Source of the DNA: Bacteroidota bacterium
Lineage (GTDB): Bacteria > Bacteroidota > Bacteroidia > Chitinophagales > Chitinophagaceae
NCBI GenBank assembly: GCA_023428755.1
Contig: JAEYWX010000029.1
Coordinates: 186,001 to 250,000 of the forward strand
Direction of reading: 5' to 3'
DNA length: 64,000 bases
Each line of letters opens with the position of its first letter. Positions within the stretch are counted from its first letter, which is position 1. A program made the position numbers and the translations under genes. Shown here piece after piece: positions 17,099 to 24,647 of the stretch. The notes beneath the pieces are model-generated. The model was not told where the DNA came from. It was given only the letters and a program-made list of their open reading frames with translations, and did no database searches.

Positions 17099-17260
17099 TC
17101 ATTTTGATTCAGTCGTACTTGTTTTAACACGGTTATTCCGGCACCGGTCGCTGCAATATTTTACTTCTTCCCATACCTTTTCCCATTTCTTCCGCCAACT
17201 GAACGGTCGGTTACAAACAATACAGATCTTTTGTGGTAAATGCTGTTTCTTGTGGGGCAT
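17099..17260 (-). CDS. DUF2256 zinc-ribbon protein
   Basis: This 53-residue gene is very short and easily missed. It reads MPHKKQHLPQKICIVCNRP, then FSWRKKWEKVWEEVKYCSDR and a basic tail. This matches DUF2256, with a Cys4 zinc-knuckle (CxxC, then CxxxC) around the invariant RPFxWRKKW. DUF2256 genes often sit next to photolyase/cryptochrome or other DNA-repair genes. Here it lies 46 nt upstream of the Lhr-type helicase on the same strand, so the two may form an operon. Molecular function is unknown. Confidence 0.9.
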   Translation of the reverse strand: MPHKKQHLPQKICIVCNRPFSWRKKWEKVWEEVKYCSDRCRNNRVKTSTTESK

Positions 17261-17370
17261 AGGGAAGAAACAAGTTGACTGGTTGAAAAGTTGACAAGCC
17301 AGCCAGAACTTTGTGCGACACTTTAAATAAGGTTAAAGTGAACAGATAATATATGCTCACTTGGAGGGCT

Positions 17371-18537
17371 TTAATTCATCCTCGATACCAGGTTATTACT
17401 CCGCTTCAAAATATAAATGCGTTTGTTTTCGAAGTAATTCGGACGACCGGTAGTGGTGTTGAAAACGGGTTTGAAGTCGTATTCGGTAAATGAACGGAAG
17501 TTTCGTTCGTTGAGGTGTTGCATCAATTCATCATCATACTTCAATAATAAGTTGATGAAATGCCAACTGAGTTCAAAACCTTTGTACGCCAAATCAGAAG
17601 GACGACCATTGGTAAGTTCGGTAAATGATTTTGTAAAATTACCGTACGCTACAGTACCTGTATTATGAAATGTTGTACTGTAAAAAACAGGCAGTTCCTT
17701 GTACTCAGGCTTTGTAAGATCCTTGATAGCATCCCACGTAGGCATCCCAACAAGTTCAAAGGAATATTTCTTGCGAAGACTGTTGGCATTGTTTACCAAT
17801 CGCATTCCAAAATTTTCGTCGAGTGATCCGCAAATGATCAGGTTGGTTTTGGTACTGTCTAAATGAGGGGTAAGATCGGCAGCAGTAAACACATCACCCA
17901 GCATCACCGTTTTCCATTTCAATAATTGTCCGCCATTACTTCCTTTATTCGATTCGTTGAAGGACGCAGCCAAACGATCTTCCTGTTGTCCCTTGCGGCG
18001 AACATACACGAGATTGGCGGTTGGGTTATGCCGCATGATAAAATTATACAATGTCTCACAGTGTATCGAAAGGGTAGAGTTCACAATAATGGTAAACGGA
18101 TTGTTTGTTACACCACCATCGTTCGGGAATGTTGCCGATACAAACGGAATATTTTTCAGCTGTGCAATTTCAGCCATCGTCATATAATCGTTTCCACTCA
18201 CTGCGCCAATCATTAGATCGAGTGAATCAAAACTGTTTCGCTTGTATAACTCCGGTAAACTTTGCGCTGCCGAACGGATGTCATATACAACTACTTCCAG
18301 GTTTTTATTGGTTGATAATGAATCCACTGCCAGCAACGCACCCTGCACAAAATCAAGACCCGGCAATAAATGACGGGGCATTGTGTTGCTGAATCTGTAT
18401 GTTTCACCGGTAAATGAAGAATCGAGATAGAGGTTTGCAAAAATGCCAACACGGTATTTCTTTACAGCAATAGTGTCTTGCGCTTGCACCCCAAACGAGA
18501 TCGATAGTAACAGGAAAACAAATAATAGTCTTTTCAT
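17371..18537 (-). CDS. Exported type-1 periplasmic-binding-protein fold protein
   Basis: The 388-residue protein has a clear signal peptide (MKRLLFVFLLLSISFGVQAQ) and a bilobed Peripla_BP_6-like domain. Features include YRVGIFANLYLDSSF, the LPGLDFVQGALLAVDSL helix, LIGAVSGNDYM-type and FVSATFPNDGGVTNNPF segments, and SDLAYKGFELSWHFINLL near the C-terminus. Homologues in Bacteroidota often carry LysM domains; this one has none. It may sense or bind a small amino-acid-like ligand, but no transporter genes are adjacent. It begins 27 nt after guaA on the same strand and is probably co-transcribed with it. Confidence 0.8.
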   Translation of the reverse strand: MKRLLFVFLLLSISFGVQAQDTIAVKKYRVGIFANLYLDSSFTGETYRFSNTMPRHLLPGLDFVQGALLAVDSLSTNKNLEVVVYDIRSAAQSLPELYKRNSFDSLDLMIGAVSGNDYMTMAEIAQLKNIPFVSATFPNDGGVTNNPFTIIVNSTLSIHCETLYNFIMRHNPTANLVYVRRKGQQEDRLAASFNESNKGSNGGQLLKWKTVMLGDVFTAADLTPHLDSTKTNLIICGSLDENFGMRLVNNANSLRKKYSFELVGMPTWDAIKDLTKPEYKELPVFYSTTFHNTGTVAYGNFTKSFTELTNGRPSDLAYKGFELSWHFINLLLKYDDELMQHLNERNFRSFTEYDFKPVFNTTTGRPNYFENKRIYILKRSNNLVSRMN

Positions 18538-18564
18538 AAAGTTTATACAACGCTTAGCAGATGA

Positions 18565-20100
18565 TTATTCCCATTCAATGGTTGCAGGCGGCTTGCTGCT
18601 GATATCATACACTACACGGTTAATGCCTCTTACTTTGTTGATGATTTCATTCGAAATATGTGCCAGAAATTCGTACGGCAAATGTGCCCAGTCGGCCGTC
18701 ATACCATCCACTGAAGTAACAGCACGGAGCGCCAGCGTAAATTCATAGGTACGTTCATCGCCCATTACACCTACGCTTTGTACCGGTAACAGAATGGCGC
18801 CTGCCTGCCATACTTTATCATACAGGTGATGTTCTTTCAGTCCATTAATGAAAATAGCATCGGCACGTTGGAGCAGATCCACTTTTTCTTCTGTTACTTC
18901 ACCCAAAATACGAATGGCTAAACCAGGGCCGGGGAAGGGATGACGGTTCAACAGATCAGCCGGAATACCCAACTCTGCACCTACACGTCGCACTTCATCT
19001 TTAAATAAATAACGGAGCGGTTCTACCAATTCCAGTTTCATGGTATCGGGCAGGCCACCCACATTGTGATGCGATTTGATGGTTACTGATGGGCCGTGTA
19101 CACTTACGCTTTCAATTACATCTGGATAAATCGTTCCCTGGCCAAGTAACTCAACTCCTTCAATGGTATGTGCTTCACGGTCGAACACTTCAATGAAGGT
19201 GCCACCAATGATCTTTCGTTTTTCTTCGGGGTTGCTTTTGCCTGCCAGCTTGGTATAAAAATGTTCACGGGCATCTATACCTTTTACATTTAATCCAATG
19301 GTTGCGTATGTGTCGAGTACCTGTTGAAATTCATCCTTCCGAAGTACACCGTTGTCAACAAAAATGCCAAAGAGATTTTTGCCAATGGCTTTGTGGATCA
19401 ACGTAGCTGCCACTGTAGAATCAACACCACCGCTTAATGCCATGATCACTTTGCGGTTACCGATCTGTTGTTTTAAACCGGCAACCGTTTCGTTCACAAA
19501 CGAAGCAGGTGTCCAGTCGGCTTTACAGCCGCAGATGTCCATTAAAAAGTTCTTCAGTATTTTTTTCCCTTCGGTTGAATGATACACTTCCGGGTGAAAC
19601 TGCAACCCGTAAAGCGGATTGCTAACGGTGCCGTTTGCACGAAATGCAGCTACGGGAATGGAATCGGTAACGGCCATCACTTCAAAACCCGCCGGCAGTT
19701 CAAGGATGCTGTCGCCATGGCTCATCCACACCTGTGATGTAGCACTGATATCTTTCAATAATACATCCTCTTTTTCTTTGCGTAATACGGCACGGCCATA
19801 TTCCCGTTTCTCACTTTTTTCCACCCGTCCGCCCAATTGTTTGGCCGTAAGCTGTGCACCATAGCAAATGCCGAGTACGGGTAATTGTTTGGCAAGCGCT
19901 TCTACATCTACCACCGGTGCATTAGCGTCATTTACGGAGAAAGGACTGCCGGAAAGAATGATCCCTTTCAGAAATTCATCGGCCACAATTGGTTTGTGAT
20001 ACGGAGTAATTTCGCAGTACACATTTGCTTCACGCACGGCACGGGCAATAAGTTGGGTATATTGAGAGCCAAAATCGAGGATGAGAATCTTTTCTGTCAT
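18565..20100 (-). CDS. guaA: GMP synthase (glutamine-hydrolysing)
   Basis: GuaA converts XMP to GMP with glutamine as amino donor. The 511-residue protein has the class I glutamine amidotransferase domain first (ILILDFGSQYTQLIAR, LGICYGAQL with the nucleophile Cys, GLQFHPEVYHS with the His-x-Glu pair). The ATP-pyrophosphatase domain follows with the PP-loop SGGVDST, and then the dimerisation domain ending in KPPATIEWE. Length is as expected for the family. The start at 20100 is fixed by the family N-terminus MTEKILILDFGSQ; the frame extension upstream is not coding. Confidence 0.98.
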   Translation of the reverse strand: MTEKILILDFGSQYTQLIARAVREANVYCEITPYHKPIVADEFLKGIILSGSPFSVNDANAPVVDVEALAKQLPVLGICYGAQLTAKQLGGRVEKSEKREYGRAVLRKEKEDVLLKDISATSQVWMSHGDSILELPAGFEVMAVTDSIPVAAFRANGTVSNPLYGLQFHPEVYHSTEGKKILKNFLMDICGCKADWTPASFVNETVAGLKQQIGNRKVIMALSGGVDSTVAATLIHKAIGKNLFGIFVDNGVLRKDEFQQVLDTYATIGLNVKGIDAREHFYTKLAGKSNPEEKRKIIGGTFIEVFDREAHTIEGVELLGQGTIYPDVIESVSVHGPSVTIKSHHNVGGLPDTMKLELVEPLRYLFKDEVRRVGAELGIPADLLNRHPFPGPGLAIRILGEVTEEKVDLLQRADAIFINGLKEHHLYDKVWQAGAILLPVQSVGVMGDERTYEFTLALRAVTSVDGMTADWAHLPYEFLAHISNEIINKVRGINRVVYDISSKPPATIEWE

Positions 20101-20107
20101 GATGCGG

Positions 20108-20115
20108 CGAAGGTA
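20108..20115 (-). promoter_or_regulatory. -7-like promoter element of guaA
   Basis: TACCTTCG on the minus strand (one mismatch to TAnnTTTG) ends 7 nt before the guaA ATG, implying a leader of almost no length. The 254 nt from 20101 to 20354 contain nothing else recognised. Confidence 0.4.
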
Positions 20116-20354
20116 ACAAAAAGCAGCAATGGCCAAAAGCAGAGATATTGGGCATTTGGGGATAAGGAGAGCCGGTTGTGTAGAAACTGTTGAATGAATA
20201 ATTTTTGTACTATATTTTTTCGTTTACATTTGTTCTGCTCCAGCTTTAACCCGCAGATGATCTTTTCGTGAGCCGTGTTCGTAACCATTGGATTGGCAGG
20301 GCCGTCTTACAGCGAAGAACTGCAGATCATTACCATTAAAACAAAAACCAAATC

Positions 20355-21086
20355 ATGATGCGTTCACAATTATTTACCGGGGCGGTACTTTTTTTTATTT
20401 CAGCAACAATTATCAGTTCCTGCGGCTGGCGCAGCGTAAAGGGTAATGGCGATATTGTAACTGTTAACCGTAATGAGGGCAGTTTTAAAAGTGTAAAAGC
20501 TGCCGGAGCGTTTGATGTGTTTTTTTCGCAGGCTGATGACCGAGAGATCAGGATCGAAGCGGATGAAAACCTGATGCAATATATTCTTACTTCTGTTGAG
20601 GATGGGGTATTACGCATCCGCACACGCAACGGTATGAACTTACGCCCAACGCAGGATATAAAAGTATATCTGCGGTCGCCCCGTTACGAAACGGTAAGTC
20701 TGGCGGGCAGTGGCAATATGGTGGCCGAAACAGCGATCAATTCTACCGAAAAAATAAAACTGAGCATTGCAGGCAGTGGTGATATTAAACTGAAAGAGAT
20801 CAATGCGCCCGAAGTATATGTAAATATTGCTGGTAGCGGCAAGGCCGAGGCTTCCGGTTCTACACGTACGGTTGACATTGATGTGGCGGGCAGTGGCGAT
20901 GTAAGAATGAAAGATCTGAAAGCGGAGAACGCAAAGATCAATATTGCAGGATCAGGTAATGTGTGGGTGTATGCCAGTATGATGCTCGATGTACGGGTAG
21001 CTGGCGGCGGTGATATCCATTATTATGGTAATCCGTCCGAGATCAAATCCAAGTCGGCGGGTTCCGGGAATCTCATCAAAGAGTAA
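20355..21086 (+). CDS. DUF2807 (GIN domain) lipoprotein
   Basis: The 243-residue lipoprotein (lipobox ISSC, Cys at 23) has a DUF2807 right-handed beta-helix domain. It carries a head motif FKSVKAAGAFDVFFSQ and a ladder of seven turns each bearing a copy of [LIV]AGSG[DNK], spaced about 20 residues apart. The family is common in Bacteroidota envelopes, often next to transporter or signalling genes; it has no established activity. Here it stands alone. Confidence 0.92.
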   Translation: MMRSQLFTGAVLFFISATIISSCGWRSVKGNGDIVTVNRNEGSFKSVKAAGAFDVFFSQADDREIRIEADENLMQYILTSVEDGVLRIRTRNGMNLRPTQDIKVYLRSPRYETVSLAGSGNMVAETAINSTEKIKLSIAGSGDIKLKEINAPEVYVNIAGSGKAEASGSTRTVDIDVAGSGDVRMKDLKAENAKINIAGSGNVWVYASMMLDVRVAGGGDIHYYGNPSEIKSKSAGSGNLIKE

Positions 21087-21100
21087 TTTTTTTGTGACGA

Positions 21101-21122
21101 AAGGGCTGGCAACAGCCCTTTT
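21101..21122 (+). terminator. Short terminator hairpin
   Basis: The arms AAGGGCT and AGCCCTT surround a 6-nt loop and are followed by TT, just after the DUF2807 stop codon. Confidence 0.65.
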
Positions 21123-21178
21123 AACTTTTAAAGGCAGAAATGAACCGCATCTGACAAATACAAGAGTTGATCGGCTCT

Positions 21179-21186
21179 TACATTTG
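21179..21186 (+). promoter_or_regulatory. -7 promoter element without a downstream ORF
   Basis: TACATTTG matches TAnnTTTG exactly and is followed by GC, as in strong Bacteroidota promoters. No gene starts downstream before a terminator at 21323. Confidence 0.5.
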
Positions 21187-21189
21187 CAG

Positions 21190-21351
21190 CGGCTCCGTTT
21201 TTAGATCCAACTCCGAAAAAACGACTCCCGTTCCTCTGATTACAAACGCATTCACCCTCTTGTAAAATTTATTGATACAACCCCATTGGAAACAGATTGT
21301 TTTTCCTGATGTTTTTGGTTAAAAAAGATCCTCCGTTTTGGAGGATCTTTT
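21190..21351 (+). ncRNA. Candidate small RNA between a promoter and a terminator
   Basis: A transcript starting just after the -7 box at 21179-21186 and ending at the terminator at 21323-21351 would be about 160 nt. It contains no credible ORF, has a possible internal hairpin (TTGTA..TACAA near 21261-21284) and weak end pairing. Size and layout resemble 6S-like or other regulatory RNAs, but no Rfam family could be recognised by eye. Confidence 0.35.
21323..21351 (+). terminator. Strong rho-independent terminator not following any gene
   Basis: The arms AAAAGATCCTCC and GGAGGATCTTTT enclose a 5-nt loop. The nearest plus-strand gene ends 236 nt upstream and already has its own hairpin, so this probably ends a non-coding transcript. 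Confidence 0.85.
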
Positions 21352-21375
21352 AGTTGGAAGCAGATGCAGAATTCT

Positions 21376-21475
21376 CATTGGGGCTAAAGCCCATGTGGTT
21401 TGTTTTTCATAACCCGGGCATTAATACCCGGGTTAAAAAACGAAACCACCACAGGGGCTTTAGCCCAACGAATTA
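21376..21475. repeat. 100-bp imperfect palindrome (MITE/REP-like)
   Basis: The outer arms contain GGGCTAAAGCCC and GGGCTTTAGCCC, then TGTGGTTT/AAACCACC. The inner arms are AACCCGGG and CCCGGGTT around GCATTAATA. The whole folds as one long hairpin. It lies in the 394-nt gap between the DUF2807 gene and the YjbR-like gene. Confidence 0.8.
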
Positions 21476-21480
21476 ATCAC

Positions 21481-21822
21481 CTATGATTTTTTATACAACG
21501 CTGCCAACGCTTTTGGAGCCACTCCGCAATAAGCAGTTGTTAATGCGTCACTCAACAAATCTTTTTTTATTTTTTTGAGATCGATCAATGTCCAGCCCTG
21601 GTTGCCCCATTTATTAGGCACCGGCCAAATGATGCTTGCATCGATCAATGCATAAACAGATTGATCTGTTGCTGAAAATTTTACACAGGCGATCTTTGCT
21701 GCTTCATCAAGCGTAACAAAGATTTTATTCTTCACCCGAAACGATGTTTTTTCAAAATGCGGTTGCTCCGTTACTTCTGCAAATGAAAGCGCAAGCTGGC
21801 GAAATGTTTTCAGCGAAATCAT
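21481..21822 (-). CDS. MmcQ/YjbR-family DNA-binding-fold protein
   Basis: The 113-residue protein has the CyaY-like/YjbR fold pattern: an N-terminal helix, LALSFAEVTEQPHFEKTSFRVKNKIF, then a central strand pair (KIACVKFS) and W-x-x-[ILV]-DL near residues 78-83, followed by a C-terminal helix. This matches MmcQ/YjbR (PF04237) proteins, small cytosolic proteins without proven function. Monocistronic; the palindromic repeat lies right behind it. Confidence 0.88.
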   Translation of the reverse strand: MISLKTFRQLALSFAEVTEQPHFEKTSFRVKNKIFVTLDEAAKIACVKFSATDQSVYALIDASIIWPVPNKWGNQGWTLIDLKKIKKDLLSDALTTAYCGVAPKALAALYKKS

Positions 21823-21960
21823 ATTGTAAGTTATTTATTCAAATTGGATTTATTATCCCTTGCGTTTGTAACCTTTTCGATTCAATGGGCGTATTATGTT
21901 AAAATTTGTTGATTGGTTTCAGCGATTGTTAGCTGGCAATTCAATCAATGTGTTGATCAT

Positions 21961-21968
21961 TATTTTTG
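21961..21968 (+). promoter_or_regulatory. -7 promoter element of the protease/CBM operon
   Basis: TATTTTTG matches TAnnTTTG exactly, 17 nt before the ATG at 21985, and supports that internal start. Confidence 0.6.
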
Positions 21969-21984
21969 TGCTTGTATAAACCTT

Positions 21985-23010
21985 ATGTCATCATCATTTC
22001 CGGTAAAGCTATTTATTGCTGCAGTTTTAGTATTGACTGTGGCGGGCAGCAGGGCACAACAAGTGACCGGTAACGATTCGTTGAAAACAGTGTTGGGCTA
22101 TGGAACGGCTCAACAAAAAACAACAACTGACAATCCCTTTACCCGTGAGCCCGTCGTTACAACCGACAGCGCCGATTTTATTCTTCCCTTCAGCCGTGCA
22201 GGAAATCTTATTTTGATCAAAGCAAAAGCCGATGAGATTGAAGGCAGCTTTATTCTCGATACCGGTGCACCGGGTTTAATTCTGAACATGACCTATTTCA
22301 GGGATTATCCGGTAACCGAAAGTTATGCAGGTAGCGAAAGTGGTGGCATAACGGGTTCTGTGGCGGGTTATGGACATACAATGGTGAAGAAATTGTCGTT
22401 TGGTGCAGTGCATTATTTTAAAGTGGAAGCCGACCGAATCAACCTTGGTCATATTGAAAACAGTAAGGGCATCAAAATATTTGGTTTGCTGGGTGTGCAG
22501 CTGTTCAAACAATTTGAAATGATCATTGATTATGAGAACAGCGAAATTCACCTGCATCATATCACCAAAAAACAGCGAAAGGATTACCAGCATCCCATGC
22601 TTAACGATACTTCTGCGTATTCTGTATTCCCGATCGATCTGTTGCAGAATAAAATACTCACGTATGGAAAAGTGGGCAATAAAAAACTCACCTTCCTGGT
22701 AGATACGGGAGCTGAATCGAATGTGATCGACAGTCGGTTATCGGAAAACGTATTGGATAATGTAGTGATCACACGCCGTATGGTATTGAACGGTGCAGGG
22801 AATAAAAAAGTAGATGCATTGTATGGCGATATGAGTAATCTCAAAATCGGCGACCGTTCCATCATGGGGATGCCGGTGCTGGTAACCAACCTGGAAAAAA
22901 TATGTTATGCGTTTGACAGGTGTCTCGATGGAATGCTTGGATTTGATTTTCTTTCCATGCACAAAATTGGGTTTAACTTTGTAAAACGGAAGATGTACAT
23001 ATGGAAATGA
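21985..23010 (+). CDS. Exported retropepsin-like aspartic protease with two active-site motifs
   Basis: The 341-residue protein has a signal peptide (to about residue 25) and two copies of the aspartic-protease motif: FILDTGAPG with Asp92 and LVDTGAESN with Asp240. Each lobe is followed by a GLLGVQLFK- or GMLGFDFLS-type segment. Having both motifs in one chain resembles a two-lobe pepsin-like arrangement built from retropepsin-type units. It is probably periplasmic or envelope-bound. Its last 10 nt overlap the next gene, so the two are translationally coupled. The frame upstream of 21985 begins with TTG before the promoter and is not used. Confidence 0.87.
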   Translation: MSSSFPVKLFIAAVLVLTVAGSRAQQVTGNDSLKTVLGYGTAQQKTTTDNPFTREPVVTTDSADFILPFSRAGNLILIKAKADEIEGSFILDTGAPGLILNMTYFRDYPVTESYAGSESGGITGSVAGYGHTMVKKLSFGAVHYFKVEADRINLGHIENSKGIKIFGLLGVQLFKQFEMIIDYENSEIHLHHITKKQRKDYQHPMLNDTSAYSVFPIDLLQNKILTYGKVGNKKLTFLVDTGAESNVIDSRLSENVLDNVVITRRMVLNGAGNKKVDALYGDMSNLKIGDRSIMGMPVLVTNLEKICYAFDRCLDGMLGFDFLSMHKIGFNFVKRKMYIWK

Positions 23011-24452
23011 TGCGGAACATATCTTTCTTCACCGGCTTGCGAAAGCTGTTGCTGCTCGGGCTGCTGCTGTTTGTATGCAGTAACGTCAACGCACAACCGC
23101 CTGTAAAAGCATTTGTGGTAAAGAAGGGGCATATTTACATTACTCTCAGCAAACAACTTCCGGTTGAAGAACTGGATGCGTTTATTGCACAATACAGTTT
23201 GCAGGAACTCGATCTCAAAACATTTTTTAAAACCAACCGTCCGGATTCCTTGCTGAAGCTTGGCTGGGAGATCAATCTCAACAATGGCGAACTGCTGGTG
23301 CTGAGCAAAAACATGGAACCTGCTGAAAAACTTACTGACCCGGTTGAAAAAATTCTGCTGGCCCAGAAGTTTTTTAATAACGGATCTGGTTATGCGAACA
23401 AAGAACCGCTGTATGGTTACAACAAGTTTTCCAAAAAATATCCCTTTGCTGTAAACGATTCGCTGGTTACATTCTTTTTACGCAACAATAAAAATGCACG
23501 AAGGGTAATGCTGGCCGGCACTTTCAATAATTGGAATCCCGAAGCATTGCAAATGCAGCAGGTTGATAGTGGCTGGATCGCAGTTGTAAAACTGGGTGCA
23601 GGAAAACATTATTACAAATTTATTGTGGATGAGAAGTGGACGGTAGATAAGGATAACCAGCTTGTTGAAAATGATGGTGAAGGAAATGATAACTCGGTGT
23701 ACTATAAAACCAATCACGTGTTTTCGCTTACGGCTTATACTTCTGCAAAACGGGTTTCAGTGGCAGGTAGTTTTAATGAGTGGAGAGCTGATCAACTGCA
23801 GATGAGTAAAACCGCAACTGGCTGGGTTATGGATGTGTACCTGGCAGAAGGCACGCATACCTATCGCTTTGTTGCCGATGGACGTTGGTTTGCCGATCCT
23901 GCCAATCCTGATCAGTTTCCCAATGAGTTTCATGAAACAAACTCAGTGGTAAAAATTGGCAAGCCGTATTTGTTTTTTGTAAAAGGATTGTTCGATGCAA
24001 AGAAGGTGATGCTGATGGGTTCGTTTAACCAATGGCGGAATTACGAACTGCAAATGCGCAAGACCGATAGTGGCTGGATATTTCCATATGTACTGGGTCA
24101 TGGCAATTATGAATACATCGTTGAAGCCGATGGACGGAAACCGGCAGATGCTGCAACCGGTAAAGAAATGGAAACAAAAACATTGATCATTGCTCCTAAT
24201 CAAACATTTCGGTTACAGGGATTTGCCAATGCAAAAAAAGTGTGCCTGGCTGGCACCTTCAATAACTGGTCGCCCGGTGGTTTTACAATGGAGAAACAAG
24301 GCGATGAATGGATCATACAACAACACCTTGCACCCGGTAAACATCAATACAAATTTGTAGTAGATGGAAAATGGATCGTTGATCCGGCAAACAAACTCCG
24401 TGAGCCAAATGAATTTGGTGAAGAAAATTCGGTGATATGGGTTGATGAATAA
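23001..24452 (+). CDS. Secreted protein with four tandem glycogen-binding-type (AMPK1_CBM) modules
   Basis: The 483-residue protein has a signal peptide (to about 32), a unique region (33-155), and four beta-sandwich modules at about 158-235, 240-318, 325-395 and 402-482. Each starts V.[LV].G[ST]FN.W and runs through .M....GW......G.[HY].Y.[FY].VD..W..DP.N. These are E-set/AMPK1-CBM (CBM48-like) modules that usually bind alpha-glucans, but there is no catalytic domain. Module 3 lacks the final DPAN segment. Overlap with the protease gene upstream implies a joint function, perhaps polysaccharide capture or envelope remodelling (inference). A two-hairpin repeat follows. Confidence 0.88.
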   Translation: MEMMRNISFFTGLRKLLLLGLLLFVCSNVNAQPPVKAFVVKKGHIYITLSKQLPVEELDAFIAQYSLQELDLKTFFKTNRPDSLLKLGWEINLNNGELLVLSKNMEPAEKLTDPVEKILLAQKFFNNGSGYANKEPLYGYNKFSKKYPFAVNDSLVTFFLRNNKNARRVMLAGTFNNWNPEALQMQQVDSGWIAVVKLGAGKHYYKFIVDEKWTVDKDNQLVENDGEGNDNSVYYKTNHVFSLTAYTSAKRVSVAGSFNEWRADQLQMSKTATGWVMDVYLAEGTHTYRFVADGRWFADPANPDQFPNEFHETNSVVKIGKPYLFFVKGLFDAKKVMLMGSFNQWRNYELQMRKTDSGWIFPYVLGHGNYEYIVEADGRKPADAATGKEMETKTLIIAPNQTFRLQGFANAKKVCLAGTFNNWSPGGFTMEKQGDEWIIQQHLAPGKHQYKFVVDGKWIVDPANKLREPNEFGEENSVIWVDE

Positions 24453-24456
24453 TGAG

Positions 24457-24510
24457 TGCTGAGCGCAGTCGAAGCATTTTTCAAATCAATTGAGCGCAGT
24501 CGAGATTGAT
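24457..24510. repeat. Two-hairpin dispersed repeat, copy 2
   Basis: Hairpin A has arms TGCT/AGCA around GAGCGCAGTCGA (24457-24476). Hairpin B has arms ATCAAT/ATTGAT around TGAGCGCAGTCGAG (24485-24510). Same loops as the copy at 11557-11612, different but self-complementary stems. Confidence 0.75.
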
Positions 24511-24647
24511 GAATTGTATGAACGTTCTAATATTAGTATTCATTTTTTCCTTTAACTCATTTCGTAACGCCGTTAACTAAACAGGTTGCTTTCAACTGCA
24601 GCAGGAAACAGTTTCTTTGTTTCACACAAAACCTAAACTGTTTTACC

